Shown here one piece after another: positions 42,989 to 53,300 of a DNA stretch of 64,000 nucleotides (positions within the stretch are counted from its first letter, which is position 1; every line of letters begins with the position of its first letter). The notes below the pieces were generated by a model. That model ran no database searches and was not told the origin of the DNA. It saw only the letters and a program-made list of their open reading frames with translations. The DNA is taken from NCBI GenBank assembly GCA_003169695.1, contig PNAS01000044.1, positions 17,996 through 81,995 on the forward strand, read 5' to 3'. The position numbers and the translations under genes were made by a program. The DNA is from Spartobacteria bacterium (GTDB lineage Bacteria > Verrucomicrobiota > Verrucomicrobiia > Chthoniobacterales > UBA10450).

Positions 42989-45862
42989 TCATTTGCCGGT
43001 TTGTTTTCTGAGAAGGCCGAAGAAGATGACAAGATAGCAGGCGCCAACCCAAATGCTGAGTAGCAGGAGCGAACTGTAATAATCCATAAGAGAGCGAAAA
43101 ACTGTCCCTTTGGAATAACGGACGTCGCGCCGGCTTTCCACGGTGTCGCGATACTCGATCCGGAAGCCACTTTCGCTGCGCTCGCCCACTTGCTTATGCT
43201 GACCAAGCCGTTCGGGAATGATCGCCATGTTTTGCCATGACGTGTTCACCGGCGATAGCTTGTCATAACTCTGCGAGAAGGATTGGCTGCGGCTTTCCCA
43301 TTCGACGGTCTCTTTATCACCTCTTGAAGTGAGGAAGAGTGGTGTCTTGGTTCGATTGGTCAGAAACGGAGTCATGAGTCCATAGATTGAGGCTACATCC
43401 ATTATCCGCTGTGCCGCGAAGCTTGGCATTACGTGACTAAAAATCCGGACGGAGCTGCTCATATCTGCGACCGTCACCACGATACCACCAAAGAGAATTT
43501 GAGGGATAAGTATGAGGGGAACCCAGAGCACGGCCTGCGTAGTATTTGAGACCAGCGAGGAAATCATCAGTCCAATGCTGACGCCGGTGATCGCCGCGGC
43601 GGCAACGGCCAACCAACGCAGCCCGAGAGTGACCATGAGCACTTTCAATATCCCCGTGCCGGGCACTACAATCTCCTGACCCTTGGCATCCCTGAGCGGC
43701 ATCCCGTCGGAGCGCGTTAACACTCTTGGACCCGAATCGATAATGTTTTGTGACACTTGAAAAAAGCGGCTCACCAAGAGAAGCGGCTTGAGTAGATACA
43801 AGCCCGCCTCGGAGGGACCTTTCTCCGCTGACTCAGCCGGCGTGCCGTTACTGTTCGGACTTGCATTCGGGAGGTCGGCATCCACTGCATCGAAATCCTC
43901 CTGTGCGCTGGGATTGGCGGCGGCGGTTTCGAGTGGGACAAGACGCGCGGCAAACTCTTTCTCGAGATTTTGCGAGTCGGTCTTCTCCGGGTGAAAAATG
44001 ACCTGGCTGCAGAACAGTGTCACCAGCAGGAGCACGGCCGCCTGGGCCAAAGAGATCAGGGAAAGAAAGCCGAGCTTGCTCAGGACGTAAGCGTTCAGTC
44101 CTTGTCCGGAAACGCGCTCGCGCCGGAAAATGGGGAGTTCGCCTACGATCTGCTGCGCCCCATTGCTGCATCCAAACCACATTGTGGCGACGACACAGAG
44201 GAACATTCTGAGAGCCGATTTATCCGCGACCCACCCAATCAAAAAGCCGATCAACATCGGCTGCGCTAAAAGAAAGACGAGGTTCCAAAAGTCTGACCGG
44301 ACGATTTGCCACTGGCGCGCGGCGAGGAGCAGGAAGGTGCTGAGCGGAGACACGCGGAGTTTTTTCGAGTACTCGGAATCGATCTCCCTTACCTGGCGTT
44401 GCGGGAGAGGGGGGACAGCACGGCCTGCAAAGGCGGAACGACGGAATTCCAGTTCCCATTCGCTCGCTGGTTTCGGCGAGTTGGCCAGGAGCACGTAAAT
44501 TCGCTCGATCGGTGAATGCTGAAGAGAGGCGTGATCCTCCATGCCGGACTGAAGCAGGAAATGTCTTCGGGCTTCGTCAGTATGTCCGGCGAAAACAAGT
44601 TTCCCGCCTTGGATAAAGAGTATCCGATCGAAGAGATAAGCTTTCTGTAAGACATGCGTTGTGCAGACGACGGTAAGCTTGGTGAGGGTCAGAGATTGAA
44701 GAAGCGTCATGAGCGACTCCTCGGTCGCCGGGTCAAGTCCGGAGGAGGGCTCGTCGAGAAAGAGGACGCTCGGTTTTGCCAGAAGTTCAATCGCGATGCT
44801 CACGCGTTTGCGTTGGCCACCCGAAAGGTCCGCGATGCGCTGGTGCGCATGTGCAGCCAGTCCCAGCCGCGTGATCACCCGAAGAACCAGCGCGTCTATC
44901 TGATGTCGGGGCAGGCGGAGCCGTAATCTTGCACTAAAGGAGATGGCATCGGTGACCGTAAGTTCCTTGTGAACAATGTCGTCCTGCGGAACAAAACCGA
45001 TTCCGATTTCCCGCAGGCCCGCGCGGTCGGAAAGTGGCACGCCTCCGATGCGCACCTCGCCGGATGTGGGAGGATTGATCCCGCAGAGCGCGTTGAGCAA
45101 AGTCGATTTCCCCTGACCCGAACCGCCGAGAACGCCGATGAATTCGCCGGCAGTGATATTCACCGAGAATTGGTCCAGAATGGTTCGACCGCTGGTCACT
45201 ACCGTCAGGTTTCGGGCCGAGACAGAACCGGAACTTTCGGGATGAATGAGCCGGATCGCGTCTCCCGTAAACTCGAAAATATAGCCAGAGATGCGCACGC
45301 GATCTCCGAAAACCAGGCGTTCGCTGGTGAAGGCTACGCCGTTGAGCTCCATACCCCGCCGACTGCGGTCCGTAATGATGTAATCCTGACCTTCGGGTTC
45401 GATGAGAGCATGAATCCGAGAAATGGTTGTCTCCTCACTGTCGAGATCGATCCGGCCCGCGTCCGCGGTGCCTTGTGGATCACCGCGGCCAATGGCGAGC
45501 GGCTTATTATTTAGAGGAATGCGATCCAGCGAGCGGCCGCCGCGCGACGGGCGCGCGAGCAGGCGCTGAAATTTAAGAAATGCGCCGGGTAACTCGATTA
45601 CATCCAGATTGTTCAGGGGAATCTGTTCACCCGGGGTCGCGGCCCGCCGGTTAACTATGACCGGTGCTGCGAGAGGCAGCGGACAATGCAACAGCCAGGT
45701 CGCGCGCCGGCTGTCCCAATTGAGTGTGACGAGGGCAGGGCCCAGATTCTCGGTCTTGAGAGCGATGGAATCTGATCTGTCGGAACCTATGGTGGTCTCT
45801 GCGCGAGACAATTCTACAGTTCTTTCCCCAGATTCATCAACGATCTGGAGTAGCCCGGTCAT
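42989..45862 (-). CDS. FHA-domain ABC exporter (Rv1747-like, fused ATPase and permease)
   Basis: The 957-residue protein has a degenerate FHA-like domain at 1-100, a clearer FHA domain at ~118-195 (PLAIGRGDPQG, SRIHALIEPEGQDYIITD), and an ABC ATPase (~210-440: Walker A GGSGQGKST near 250, signature LSGGQRKRVS near 346, Walker B VLFLDEPSS). An ABC-2/ABCG-type permease from ~540 has six or more helices and two long external loops. The layout matches M. tuberculosis Rv1747, whose FHA domains bind phosphothreonines made by PknF. A Ser/Thr kinase gene is 5 kb away. Cargo unknown. Confidence 0.87.
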   Translation of the reverse strand: MTGLLQIVDESGERTVELSRAETTIGSDRSDSIALKTENLGPALVTLNWDSRRATWLLHCPLPLAAPVIVNRRAATPGEQIPLNNLDVIELPGAFLKFQRLLARPSRGGRSLDRIPLNNKPLAIGRGDPQGTADAGRIDLDSEETTISRIHALIEPEGQDYIITDRSRRGMELNGVAFTSERLVFGDRVRISGYIFEFTGDAIRLIHPESSGSVSARNLTVVTSGRTILDQFSVNITAGEFIGVLGGSGQGKSTLLNALCGINPPTSGEVRIGGVPLSDRAGLREIGIGFVPQDDIVHKELTVTDAISFSARLRLRLPRHQIDALVLRVITRLGLAAHAHQRIADLSGGQRKRVSIAIELLAKPSVLFLDEPSSGLDPATEESLMTLLQSLTLTKLTVVCTTHVLQKAYLFDRILFIQGGKLVFAGHTDEARRHFLLQSGMEDHASLQHSPIERIYVLLANSPKPASEWELEFRRSAFAGRAVPPLPQRQVREIDSEYSKKLRVSPLSTFLLLAARQWQIVRSDFWNLVFLLAQPMLIGFLIGWVADKSALRMFLCVVATMWFGCSNGAQQIVGELPIFRRERVSGQGLNAYVLSKLGFLSLISLAQAAVLLLVTLFCSQVIFHPEKTDSQNLEKEFAARLVPLETAAANPSAQEDFDAVDADLPNASPNSNGTPAESAEKGPSEAGLYLLKPLLLVSRFFQVSQNIIDSGPRVLTRSDGMPLRDAKGQEIVVPGTGILKVLMVTLGLRWLAVAAAAITGVSIGLMISSLVSNTTQAVLWVPLILIPQILFGGIVVTVADMSSSVRIFSHVMPSFAAQRIMDVASIYGLMTPFLTNRTKTPLFLTSRGDKETVEWESRSQSFSQSYDKLSPVNTSWQNMAIIPERLGQHKQVGERSESGFRIEYRDTVESRRDVRYSKGTVFRSLMDYYSSLLLLSIWVGACYLVIFFGLLRKQTGK

Positions 45863-45898
45863 TAACGCCTCCGTCGAGCAATCGAGGCGTGCTTGCGG

Positions 45899-46783
45899 CT
45901 AGAATCGGATAAGGACATCGCGATCAGCAGCAGGGATAGCCTGTTTGGTTGCAGGTGTGGTCTGGGGGCCACTTGGAGCAGTCTCGGGATTGGGCTTTGC
46001 GGCCGGATCCGAACTCTTTGGGGTGTCTCGCGAAGCCGGGGACGACGTGCTATTCGGCCATTGAATAACGGATGTTGTTGTGGAGGGCATGGTCGTCGCA
46101 ACGTTTGGCTGCGGCGCGTTGGGCCCCGTTTTGGGTGCGCGGCTCTCAGAGATGTCCGACGTCGCCGCAATTTTTTTCGCCTCGATAGCGCGCCGCACAA
46201 TCTCTGCCGTCTCAGGGAAAACCCAGCCGCCTTTCGAGTCAGCTTTTACAGCGAAGTCGAGCCGGCACTGTTTCCCGTCGCTCGCTTGAAAGGCAAGGGA
46301 GATCCACGAGGTGATGGGAAACTGGCTGTCGGGCAGTTGGACGTTGTGAAGCGTAAAGCCGCCGAGGGTGAAATCTTTTAACTGGCTTTGCAGCTGTTTT
46401 TTGAGCGCCTTCGCCTCCGCCATATAGGAGGTTTCGAGTGCTTCGCGAGATGGGATTGTGGAGCTAATCGGCAGTGGGTTTGCAGATTCACGTTTGGCGC
46501 TGGGGGCCGTCGCTTTCAACCGCGCCAGTTCTTCCTGCGAGGCCTGAAGCGCTTGTGTTGTGGACTTCAGCTCCCCTTGTGTCCGGTCCAGCTCCTTTTG
46601 TAATTGCGTGACTTGCTCATCCAACTCCTGGGGCTGTTCACCGCAGGCGACGAGAAGAAAGAAACAACTGATCGTTCCAGTGCCGAGCAGGTTAACGAAC
46701 CGAATCCGTCTCCTGGCCAGGCTTTTCGCCGAGGAACTCGGAACCAATCGCGACCTCATAGTGGCAGCGATATTATGGCTCAC
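45899..46783 (-). CDS. lipoprotein with coiled coil
   Basis: The 294-residue protein has a basic N-terminus, a hydrophobic stretch and a lipobox FFLLVACGEQ that would lipidate the Cys. A heptad-rich coiled coil follows (LDEQVTQLQKELDRTQGELK), then a beta-rich domain (DFTLGGFTLHNVQLPDSQFP) and a long Ser/Thr/Pro-rich tail. It is encoded 36 bases upstream of the FHA-ABC exporter and likely co-expressed, so it may be its periplasmic partner. An alternative start lies eight codons downstream. Confidence 0.7.
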   Translation of the reverse strand: MSHNIAATMRSRLVPSSSAKSLARRRIRFVNLLGTGTISCFFLLVACGEQPQELDEQVTQLQKELDRTQGELKSTTQALQASQEELARLKATAPSAKRESANPLPISSTIPSREALETSYMAEAKALKKQLQSQLKDFTLGGFTLHNVQLPDSQFPITSWISLAFQASDGKQCRLDFAVKADSKGGWVFPETAEIVRRAIEAKKIAATSDISESRAPKTGPNAPQPNVATTMPSTTTSVIQWPNSTSSPASRDTPKSSDPAAKPNPETAPSGPQTTPATKQAIPAADRDVLIRF

Positions 46784-46886
46784 GCGTAAACCGTCGAGTA
46801 CAATCTATTCGGCGTCGCGCTCCGCCTGAGAACTCTTTGGAAGAAAAATCTTGCATTCGAATATTTCGCCCTGCTAGACCTAACGA

Positions 46887-47762
46887 ATGGCTGAAATCTT
46901 CGATCTCCGCAAGCTGCGAGGTTTGCGACTTCTACTGCTTCTTGGGGGTTTCGCCCCGTGTCTTTTGTTTGCGGCGGATAAGGACGAAAAGGCCCCCTTC
47001 GATCCCAAAAAAGCCCAGGACGCCGGAGTCGGCATGCCCACGCCGTACGACAAATTTCTCGCCCTCGATCAGGCTCTGACTGACTCAAAGGTGAATTGGG
47101 GCCAGGTCTATCGAAAAGTGGCTGTCGATATTGATCCCGACGCATTCACCGATAAAGAGGTCGTGATCCCAATGGTGCTCGGTATTCGCATTGCCGACGG
47201 CGTCATGGCGATTAAAGCGCTCGATGCGGAGATGCTGAATAAGTGCGCGGCTGACATCGAGAAACTGGCGAAAAAACTGAATATTGCAGACTCGGAGTTA
47301 GGTCGCGCCCGGGCTGTCCGTGCAGCCGCGAACAAGGGCGAGTGGCTGAAAGTCTTCATGGAGCTCGGCTTTTTCCAACAGGACATCATGAAGAAGATCG
47401 AAGACAAGGAACATTCCAACCGCGGCACGCTCTTGATCGTGTGTGGCTGGATGCAGGGTGCCCGTTATACCACCACGGTGGTCGGCGAAAATTATTCGCC
47501 CGCGGTTTCAAATATCCTGCGTGAGCCGCTGCTGGCGCGCGCGCTGAAAGAAAAGGTGGAGAACCTCTCCGGCAACATAAAAGACGTTCCCTCGGTTGCG
47601 AGACTTCGGGAGGTTCTACCGAAGGTCGAGACCCTACTCACCATCCCTCTCGATGGAACAATTTCGAAGGAAAATGTTGCCGAAATCAACCGGCTTGCGA
47701 CCGAAGTCGTCAAAGCGGCCTTAGCGGCGCCGGACGCATCAACCTCGGCAGCGAAACCGTAG
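46887..47762 (+). CDS. secreted helical protein, function unknown
   Basis: The 291-residue protein has a signal peptide (LRLLLLLGGFAPCLLFAA) and an all-helical mature part with repeated charged helices (DAEMLNKCAADIEKLAKKLN, LARALKEKVENLSGNIKD). No family recognised. It is divergent from the lipoprotein-exporter operon by about 100 bases and begins a run of plus-strand exported proteins. Confidence 0.68.
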   Translation: MAEIFDLRKLRGLRLLLLLGGFAPCLLFAADKDEKAPFDPKKAQDAGVGMPTPYDKFLALDQALTDSKVNWGQVYRKVAVDIDPDAFTDKEVVIPMVLGIRIADGVMAIKALDAEMLNKCAADIEKLAKKLNIADSELGRARAVRAAANKGEWLKVFMELGFFQQDIMKKIEDKEHSNRGTLLIVCGWMQGARYTTTVVGENYSPAVSNILREPLLARALKEKVENLSGNIKDVPSVARLREVLPKVETLLTIPLDGTISKENVAEINRLATEVVKAALAAPDASTSAAKP

Positions 47763-47794
47763 CCTGATCGGCTCCCGGAACCAGCCCTCAAATT

Positions 47795-48331
47795 ATGAAG
47801 CTTAAATATCTCCTCGCTTTCGTGCTTGGCGCCGCCTGTCTCGCTGCGCCCGCCTCTTTCGCAGATCCCGCCAAGGCGGAAGATGATGCCTACAGCATGG
47901 CCGTCCACTACACCGCTAGGGGATTTTATATGTCTCCGACCAATACGAGCGGCGTCGCCGGCACGGGGTACACCGTGAAAGTCATGATTCCTGTGAGCAA
48001 AGGCCTGGACTACGTCATTTTGATCGGTCGCGACGCATTTGCCAAAGACATCGACCTCTATGTCTACGACGAAGTTGGATCGCTCATCCTGGATGATCGA
48101 CGCCCAACGTCGCGCGCCGGTGTGAAATTCCGTTCGAGCTACAATGGCACCGTCCAGGCCATCGTTCACATTGCGCGCGCGCAAGGCTTGGCCTCTTACG
48201 CAGTGCTTGTGGGAAGGCGCGGAATCGAACGCGGCGCCACCACCGTGGAATCAATGGGCGTCGAACCAACCTTTGAAATGGACGGCGGGAAATCGCCGTC
48301 GCCATCGCCTCCCATTGCACCCAAGCGCTAA
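47795..48331 (+). CDS. secreted beta-rich protein, function unknown
   Basis: The 178-residue protein has a signal peptide (MKLKYLLAFVLGAACLAAPA) and a domain with GLDYVILIGRDAFAKDIDLY, VGSLILDDRRPTSRAGV and VQAIVHIARAQ that resembles pre-peptidase C-terminal-like beta sandwiches. The C-terminus is Pro/Ser-rich. It starts 32 bases after the previous gene. Confidence 0.68.
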   Translation: MKLKYLLAFVLGAACLAAPASFADPAKAEDDAYSMAVHYTARGFYMSPTNTSGVAGTGYTVKVMIPVSKGLDYVILIGRDAFAKDIDLYVYDEVGSLILDDRRPTSRAGVKFRSSYNGTVQAIVHIARAQGLASYAVLVGRRGIERGATTVESMGVEPTFEMDGGKSPSPSPPIAPKR

Positions 48332-48358
48332 CACCAAAAACACGAAACAAATACCGCC

Positions 48359-48529
48359 ATGAGAAAACTTATCCTTATTATCCTGCCGGCTCTTTATCTG
48401 GGAGCCTGTACCGAGCCCGCACCGCCACCGCCACCGCAGACGGACCACCACCATCACCACGTAACAGGAACTTCGGATAACGCGGAAGATTTCCGAGCGG
48501 TGGAAAAACCACCCAGCTACGACAGATAA
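48359..48529 (+). CDS. small His- and Pro-rich lipoprotein
   Basis: The 56-residue protein starts MRKLILIILPALYLGACTEP, with a lipobox LGAC, followed by APPPPPQTDHHHHHVTG and a polar tail. The five-His run suggests metal binding, but this is only composition. It follows the preceding secreted-protein gene by 27 bases and is closed by a terminator-like hairpin. Confidence 0.75.
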   Translation: MRKLILIILPALYLGACTEPAPPPPPQTDHHHHHVTGTSDNAEDFRAVEKPPSYDR

Positions 48530-48548
48530 TTTCAATGATCTGAAAAAC

Positions 48549-48592
48549 CCCGGCACGCTTCGTTCTTTTGGGCGGGGCTGCCGGGAATTTTT
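48549..48592 (+). terminator. Rho-independent-type terminator
   Basis: CCCGGCA at 48549-48555 pairs with TGCCGGG at 48579-48585, followed by AATTTTT. The loop is long (23 bases). It lies 20 bases after the small lipoprotein stop and ends the plus-strand run. Confidence 0.6.
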
Positions 48593-48681
48593 CCCGAAAT
48601 TAATTCTTGACTCATTTGGCCAATCCGTTAGGCATTTGCGCGAGGCGGATCAGGAGAAACAAATCCCCCACACGTAAATCA

Positions 48682-49839
48682 ATGAAAAAGAAAACGCTCC
48701 CACGCGTCGTGGCCTATGCCGTTTGCGCAATTTTTGCTTTAACCACAGCGGCCCTGGCGCAGAACAGCGACCCCAAGGATGTCACCGTGGAAGTCAAACA
48801 CGACTCCAAGGATTCCAAAACGCCTCCTATCACGCAGGAAAAGGAGCCGCTCGTGCAATTCCTGTTAGAAAGCGGGTACGAATCGGAATATAATTTCCGT
48901 GGCACCAATCTAATGCCCAACAGCGAGGGCGGATTTTTTTACCAGGCGCAAGCGACGATTCCGAAAGTGGGGCCAGGGAGTCTTACATTGGGGCTTTGGG
49001 CCATTCACCAGATTGGAACTGCGTCAGCGGACACCTGGTCGCTGAGCGAAGGCGGCGGTGGGGCGGGAATTTCGCGTGCTGCGATCATGAACGCTCAGGG
49101 AGGCGTTATTAATGCCGATCGGTTCCCTACGACAACCCAAACCAGCTTTCGTGAGATTGATCTTTTTGTCTCTTACAAATTTTCGCTCGGTCCAGTGGAC
49201 ATCACGCTCGGTAACATCGGGTTCCTTATCCATCGGGAGGCTCAGACTTTCGAGCTTGATGTTCTGCCCGCGAACTTTATCTGGCTCAACCCGCCGACGG
49301 GTACCCGATTTGCCACGTTCGGCCCTTTGCCGACAGTTGAAGATGAGAACTTCGATCGGATTTATATTCGGCTGAGCTCTACCAAACTATGTCCTCACAT
49401 CACACCTCAAATAACCTATTACCAAACCATCTACAGCGATGGAAATCAGCGTACGGCCCCGTTCATTCAAACCCTAACCCAGTTTGGTGCCCCGATCCTC
49501 ATTCAGGGGCCGGGCCAGGAACGCAATGACGATCTCGGCGGCTACCTCGAGGGGAGATTAAACGGAAACTTTCCTGTCGGGCATTGGCTGGATATCAATC
49601 CATATGGGCTTGTTTCCGTTAGCTTTCGCGATCGGACCGAACCGGTCGCTGGAACTTTCGCGGGCCGTCCATTTACCGGGTTCAACAATGCCCAAGCCGG
49701 GTTGGAGCTGGACTTTCATATCACCCCCAACATAGCGTTGGTTCCATTCGGGGCCGTTTCCTATCATATTTCTGAACCGCCGATCGGTACGGATAGGACT
49801 GAGGCTTGGGGAGGCGTTAAAATCGCCATTAATCTTTAG
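48682..49839 (+). CDS. outer-membrane beta-barrel (porin-like) protein
   Basis: The 385-residue protein has a signal peptide (TLPRVVAYAVCAIFALTTAA, cleavage after LAQ). Alternating aromatic strands follow (LLESGYESEYNFRGTNLMP, GSLTLGLWAIHQIG, SYKFSLGPVDITLGNIGF, HITPQITYYQTIY), ending in a short terminal strand. The GYxSEYxFRG opening is typical of TorF-like putative porins. Ligand unknown. The ATG at 48682 is chosen for the signal peptide. Confidence 0.75.
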   Translation: MKKKTLPRVVAYAVCAIFALTTAALAQNSDPKDVTVEVKHDSKDSKTPPITQEKEPLVQFLLESGYESEYNFRGTNLMPNSEGGFFYQAQATIPKVGPGSLTLGLWAIHQIGTASADTWSLSEGGGGAGISRAAIMNAQGGVINADRFPTTTQTSFREIDLFVSYKFSLGPVDITLGNIGFLIHREAQTFELDVLPANFIWLNPPTGTRFATFGPLPTVEDENFDRIYIRLSSTKLCPHITPQITYYQTIYSDGNQRTAPFIQTLTQFGAPILIQGPGQERNDDLGGYLEGRLNGNFPVGHWLDINPYGLVSVSFRDRTEPVAGTFAGRPFTGFNNAQAGLELDFHITPNIALVPFGAVSYHISEPPIGTDRTEAWGGVKIAINL

Positions 49840-50012
49840 TAAGATTCTTAATAAAAGCGATTCCGACCGTTTCGGACTGAAACTTGTAGGTCGCGCTCTT
49901 GGGGTATTAGTAGTGTAGTTCTGCGCCTGAGGTGTAATGTGAGCGCGAACTAATCGTTCAGCGGCAGCGGGTCTGAAATGCTACCGCGGGGTCTTACCGA
50001 CCAAATGAGTTC

Positions 50013-50294
50013 CTAATCACCCGGAGCGTTCGGAGACCACGGTAGCTCCCCCGTGCGCGCATAGTACCAGTGGGCTCCCGAATGCAACCAGCGAGGAGCA
50101 ACGCGACGTATTGTCCGCGTATTTGCGGTTTGCGCCACTTTGGTGCTCTCGGCGGGCCTCTCGGAAACCTTGTCGCTCTTGGAATATTTATATCGCGTGT
50201 CACCGGTCACAGCGCCATCCCCCGCGTTGCACGAATGCCAGGGCACAAAACCGCTTGCGAGGAAGATTAGAGCGAGATGTGTAATGCGTTTCAT
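50013..50294 (-). CDS. small secreted protein
   Basis: The 93-residue protein starts MKRITHLALIFLASGFVPWH, a signal-like helix, followed by a short polar mature part ending HWYYARTGELPWSPNAPGD. No relatives recognised. It lies 57 bases downstream of the Ser/Thr kinase gene on the same strand. The 49840-50012 gap next to it holds nothing I recognise. Confidence 0.5.
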   Translation of the reverse strand: MKRITHLALIFLASGFVPWHSCNAGDGAVTGDTRYKYSKSDKVSERPAESTKVAQTANTRTIRRVAPRWLHSGAHWYYARTGELPWSPNAPGD

Positions 50295-50351
50295 ATGATT
50301 GAACCTCGGATCTACAGACGATTGAAACTGCAAGCAATGCAACTTCTTATG

Positions 50352-53300
50352 CTAACCGCCGGGGGCGGTTGAACCAAACTCGGACTGTGGACGTTGTGAG
50401 TTGTTGGTCGGGCGTGGCGCAGGCGGGGGGCGGGTGACGGGGGCGACAGGCGCCGGACGGTTTGCGGATTGGGAGGTGGTGCTTGTCCGGTTGCGTCCGG
50501 CAGACTGCGAATCTTTCTGAGTCTGCTTTTGCGTGCCGCGGGTTTTGGGTGCCTCTTGTGTCTTCGTGTTGGCGGCGGTTTCAAGCCCTGGCACGGGCTT
50601 GGTCTGATCCGGTTGATTCACTTTTTGCTGTCCCGCCAACAGCTTTACATCGTCGGCAGCTTTTTGGGCAGCAAGCTTCGCCTCATCGGCGGCCTTTTGT
50701 TCCCGGGCTGTGCGCTCGGCGAGGAGTCTATCAGCATTGATTTTATCCTGCTCGGCATTGTTTGTCGCAACGACCGGAACAGGCGCGACATCTTTGGCGG
50801 ATTCCACCGCTGGTTTGTCACGCTGCCGGGTGACGAAACTTGCCGCGGTGGGTTTGGTCGCGCTCGGGGAACGCATCTTCTGGATGAAACCATAGGCCAG
50901 CGACACCGTCAGTAATGCGGCGATTCCGATACCGATGGGACGAACGTTTCTTCCAACCCAGGGAACGACGTTTTGGGCGATACTCGGCTTGGGGATAACC
51001 CGGGCCGGCGGGACGGTCGTCTTCGGAGGCGTAGCCGGACTCGCAGGCGCGACGATTTTTTCATTGACCACGGTCACGGCTTCGAGATGAGACGGAGCGG
51101 CCTTGGTCACTGGTTCAGTGCGGGCCTTTTCCTCCTTCACCTCGGCCTCGGTAGCCTGGGTCTTGGCCACTATCGGTCGGGATTTTGTTGCGAATCTTTT
51201 CGGCGGCGCTGGGGTCGGAACTTTATCTTTGGTTTCGCCTTCGCTCGGCGGCTTGCTCGTTGGCGTCGCAGACTTCGGAGTGGGTTCCTGGGTTGTAACT
51301 GACGGCGCCGGCGCGGTTTTGCGAGGAGGAATCGGCGGCTTGAGTGCTTGAGCGGCGGGAGGTTCTTCAACCTCGGCAAGAAGAGCGCCGGCTGCTTCGA
51401 TTGATTTCGCTTCGGGTGGCGGTGGGGCGCTCGCAGTCGCAGCATGTGTCGCTGGTTCAACCGGCCGAGGCGGGACAATCAGCGGAGGCGGAACAACCAG
51501 CGGAGGCGGAACAACCAGCGGAGGAGGGGCGCCAGCAGCTAATGGGGCCACGGGCATGGGCCGAAACCGACTGGAAGAAGCGGTTGAAGCGGTGGAAGTT
51601 TTCGGAGGCGTCCGGAGCGGAAGAGGCGGAGTGGCGCTCGGAGGTGAGACAGTCGATCCGCTGCCCGGAACCGTAAATCCCGCGGAGGGATGGCCTGGGG
51701 ATCGAGGCGCGATTCCTTCTGCTCCGAGGATTTCCCGAAGAACCTGGCCGCACGAGGCGAGTGCAATTTGTTTCGCAATCACCAGCGAGAGAAGCCGGTT
51801 CGCCTGCTCCGAAAGGCCGGGCACTGCTACGTACGCCTGGGAAGAGAGCGAGGCCGCGACCGGGCAGTTGCGCCCGGCGACGATGCGGTAGAGCAACGTG
51901 CCGAAATGCTCGCACACGTTATCCGCCCGGCTCGGATCGCCCAGCATGTCGGTCGTCATCGTCGAATTGACATCTTCCGGTTCGTTGAGCCGCGCGAGTT
52001 CCGGAGCTTCGCTCACGGCCAGAAATCGCGGATACAATTTCGGCCGTGCTTCGCTGAGCTGACGCGCGTTTGCTCCGCCATTTTGCTGGTCGACGCCCTC
52101 CGGCCATTCCACAAAAATATGGGGCGGCGCCAGTTGGGGTCCGGGCAGACCGGCCGCGGCCAGTTGGTCGCAAACGGTGGCAATACTTTCAAGCAATGGC
52201 GCGGCTTCAACGAGATGCACGACACGCTCGGTGCGAAGAATACTCAAGAGATCGCTGCCTCCCGGCCTGTCGATCACGATCGCGACATAATCGGAATAAG
52301 CGCGCAGAGCCCGCGGTTGTAATATCTCCGGAACGCCGAGCGTTCTGAGTTGGGTCATATGCACTCGAAGCAGCTCGAAGGTCGATACGTCCTCGACGAG
52401 TGCCGGATGCAAGACATGCAGAAAAACGAGCGGGCCTGTCCCGGCCTTGGATTCGGCGACATAGTTTGATCCGGTGAAATCGTCGTTGACTCGCGTGACG
52501 ATCTTGAATTCCGAATCAAGATCCGCCTCTACTCGCTCGATCTCCGCCGGGTCAGTTTTCGCGACTTGCTGTGACACCGGAGCAGGCTCGGGTTCGTCCC
52601 ACTCCGTTGATTCACTGGTCGCAGTATAATCGCGAGCCCGTCGCAAACCGAGCGCGGTCGCACACGCGTTGAAGGCCGCAAAGACTTCCGCCGCTGAAGC
52701 AAAACGATTTTTCCTGTCTTTCTGCAGCAAACGCGCCAACACGTCCCGTAATTGAGATGGTAAAGCGGCTGGCAGCTGTATGACATAACTTTCTGGACTC
52801 AGCCGGCTTGCTGCAATTTCGGCCGATGACCCGCTATCGGGAGCCCGCCCGAGCAGCAAGTACCAGAGAGTCATTCCGAGCGAGAACAGGTCGGTCCGAA
52901 TATCCATCGGCTCTTCTTTCAGCTGTTCCGGGCTCGCGAAGAGCGGAGTGCCAAGGAACCGCCCGCCGTCAGCAGATTGATCGCCTCCGAACGATCGGGT
53001 CGCTTCCGGGAGGCTTGGCTGGACCAATCCGAAATCGATGAGTTTCGCGAACAGCGACCCTTTCGCGTCAGTGAGCATGATGTTGGAGGGCTTCAGATCA
53101 CGGTGGATAAACCCTGCACCGTGCGCGCACTTCAAGGCTCCGGCGATCTGTTGGCCCACCTCCACGACCTGCGGCAGTCCAAGTGGGCCATGTTTAGCCA
53201 CTTGATCGGCCAGGCTGCCGCCGCCGCAGTACTCCATCGCATAGTGCAACACACCATCCACTTCCCCGAAATCGTAAAGCCGCGCGATGTGGGGATGCGA

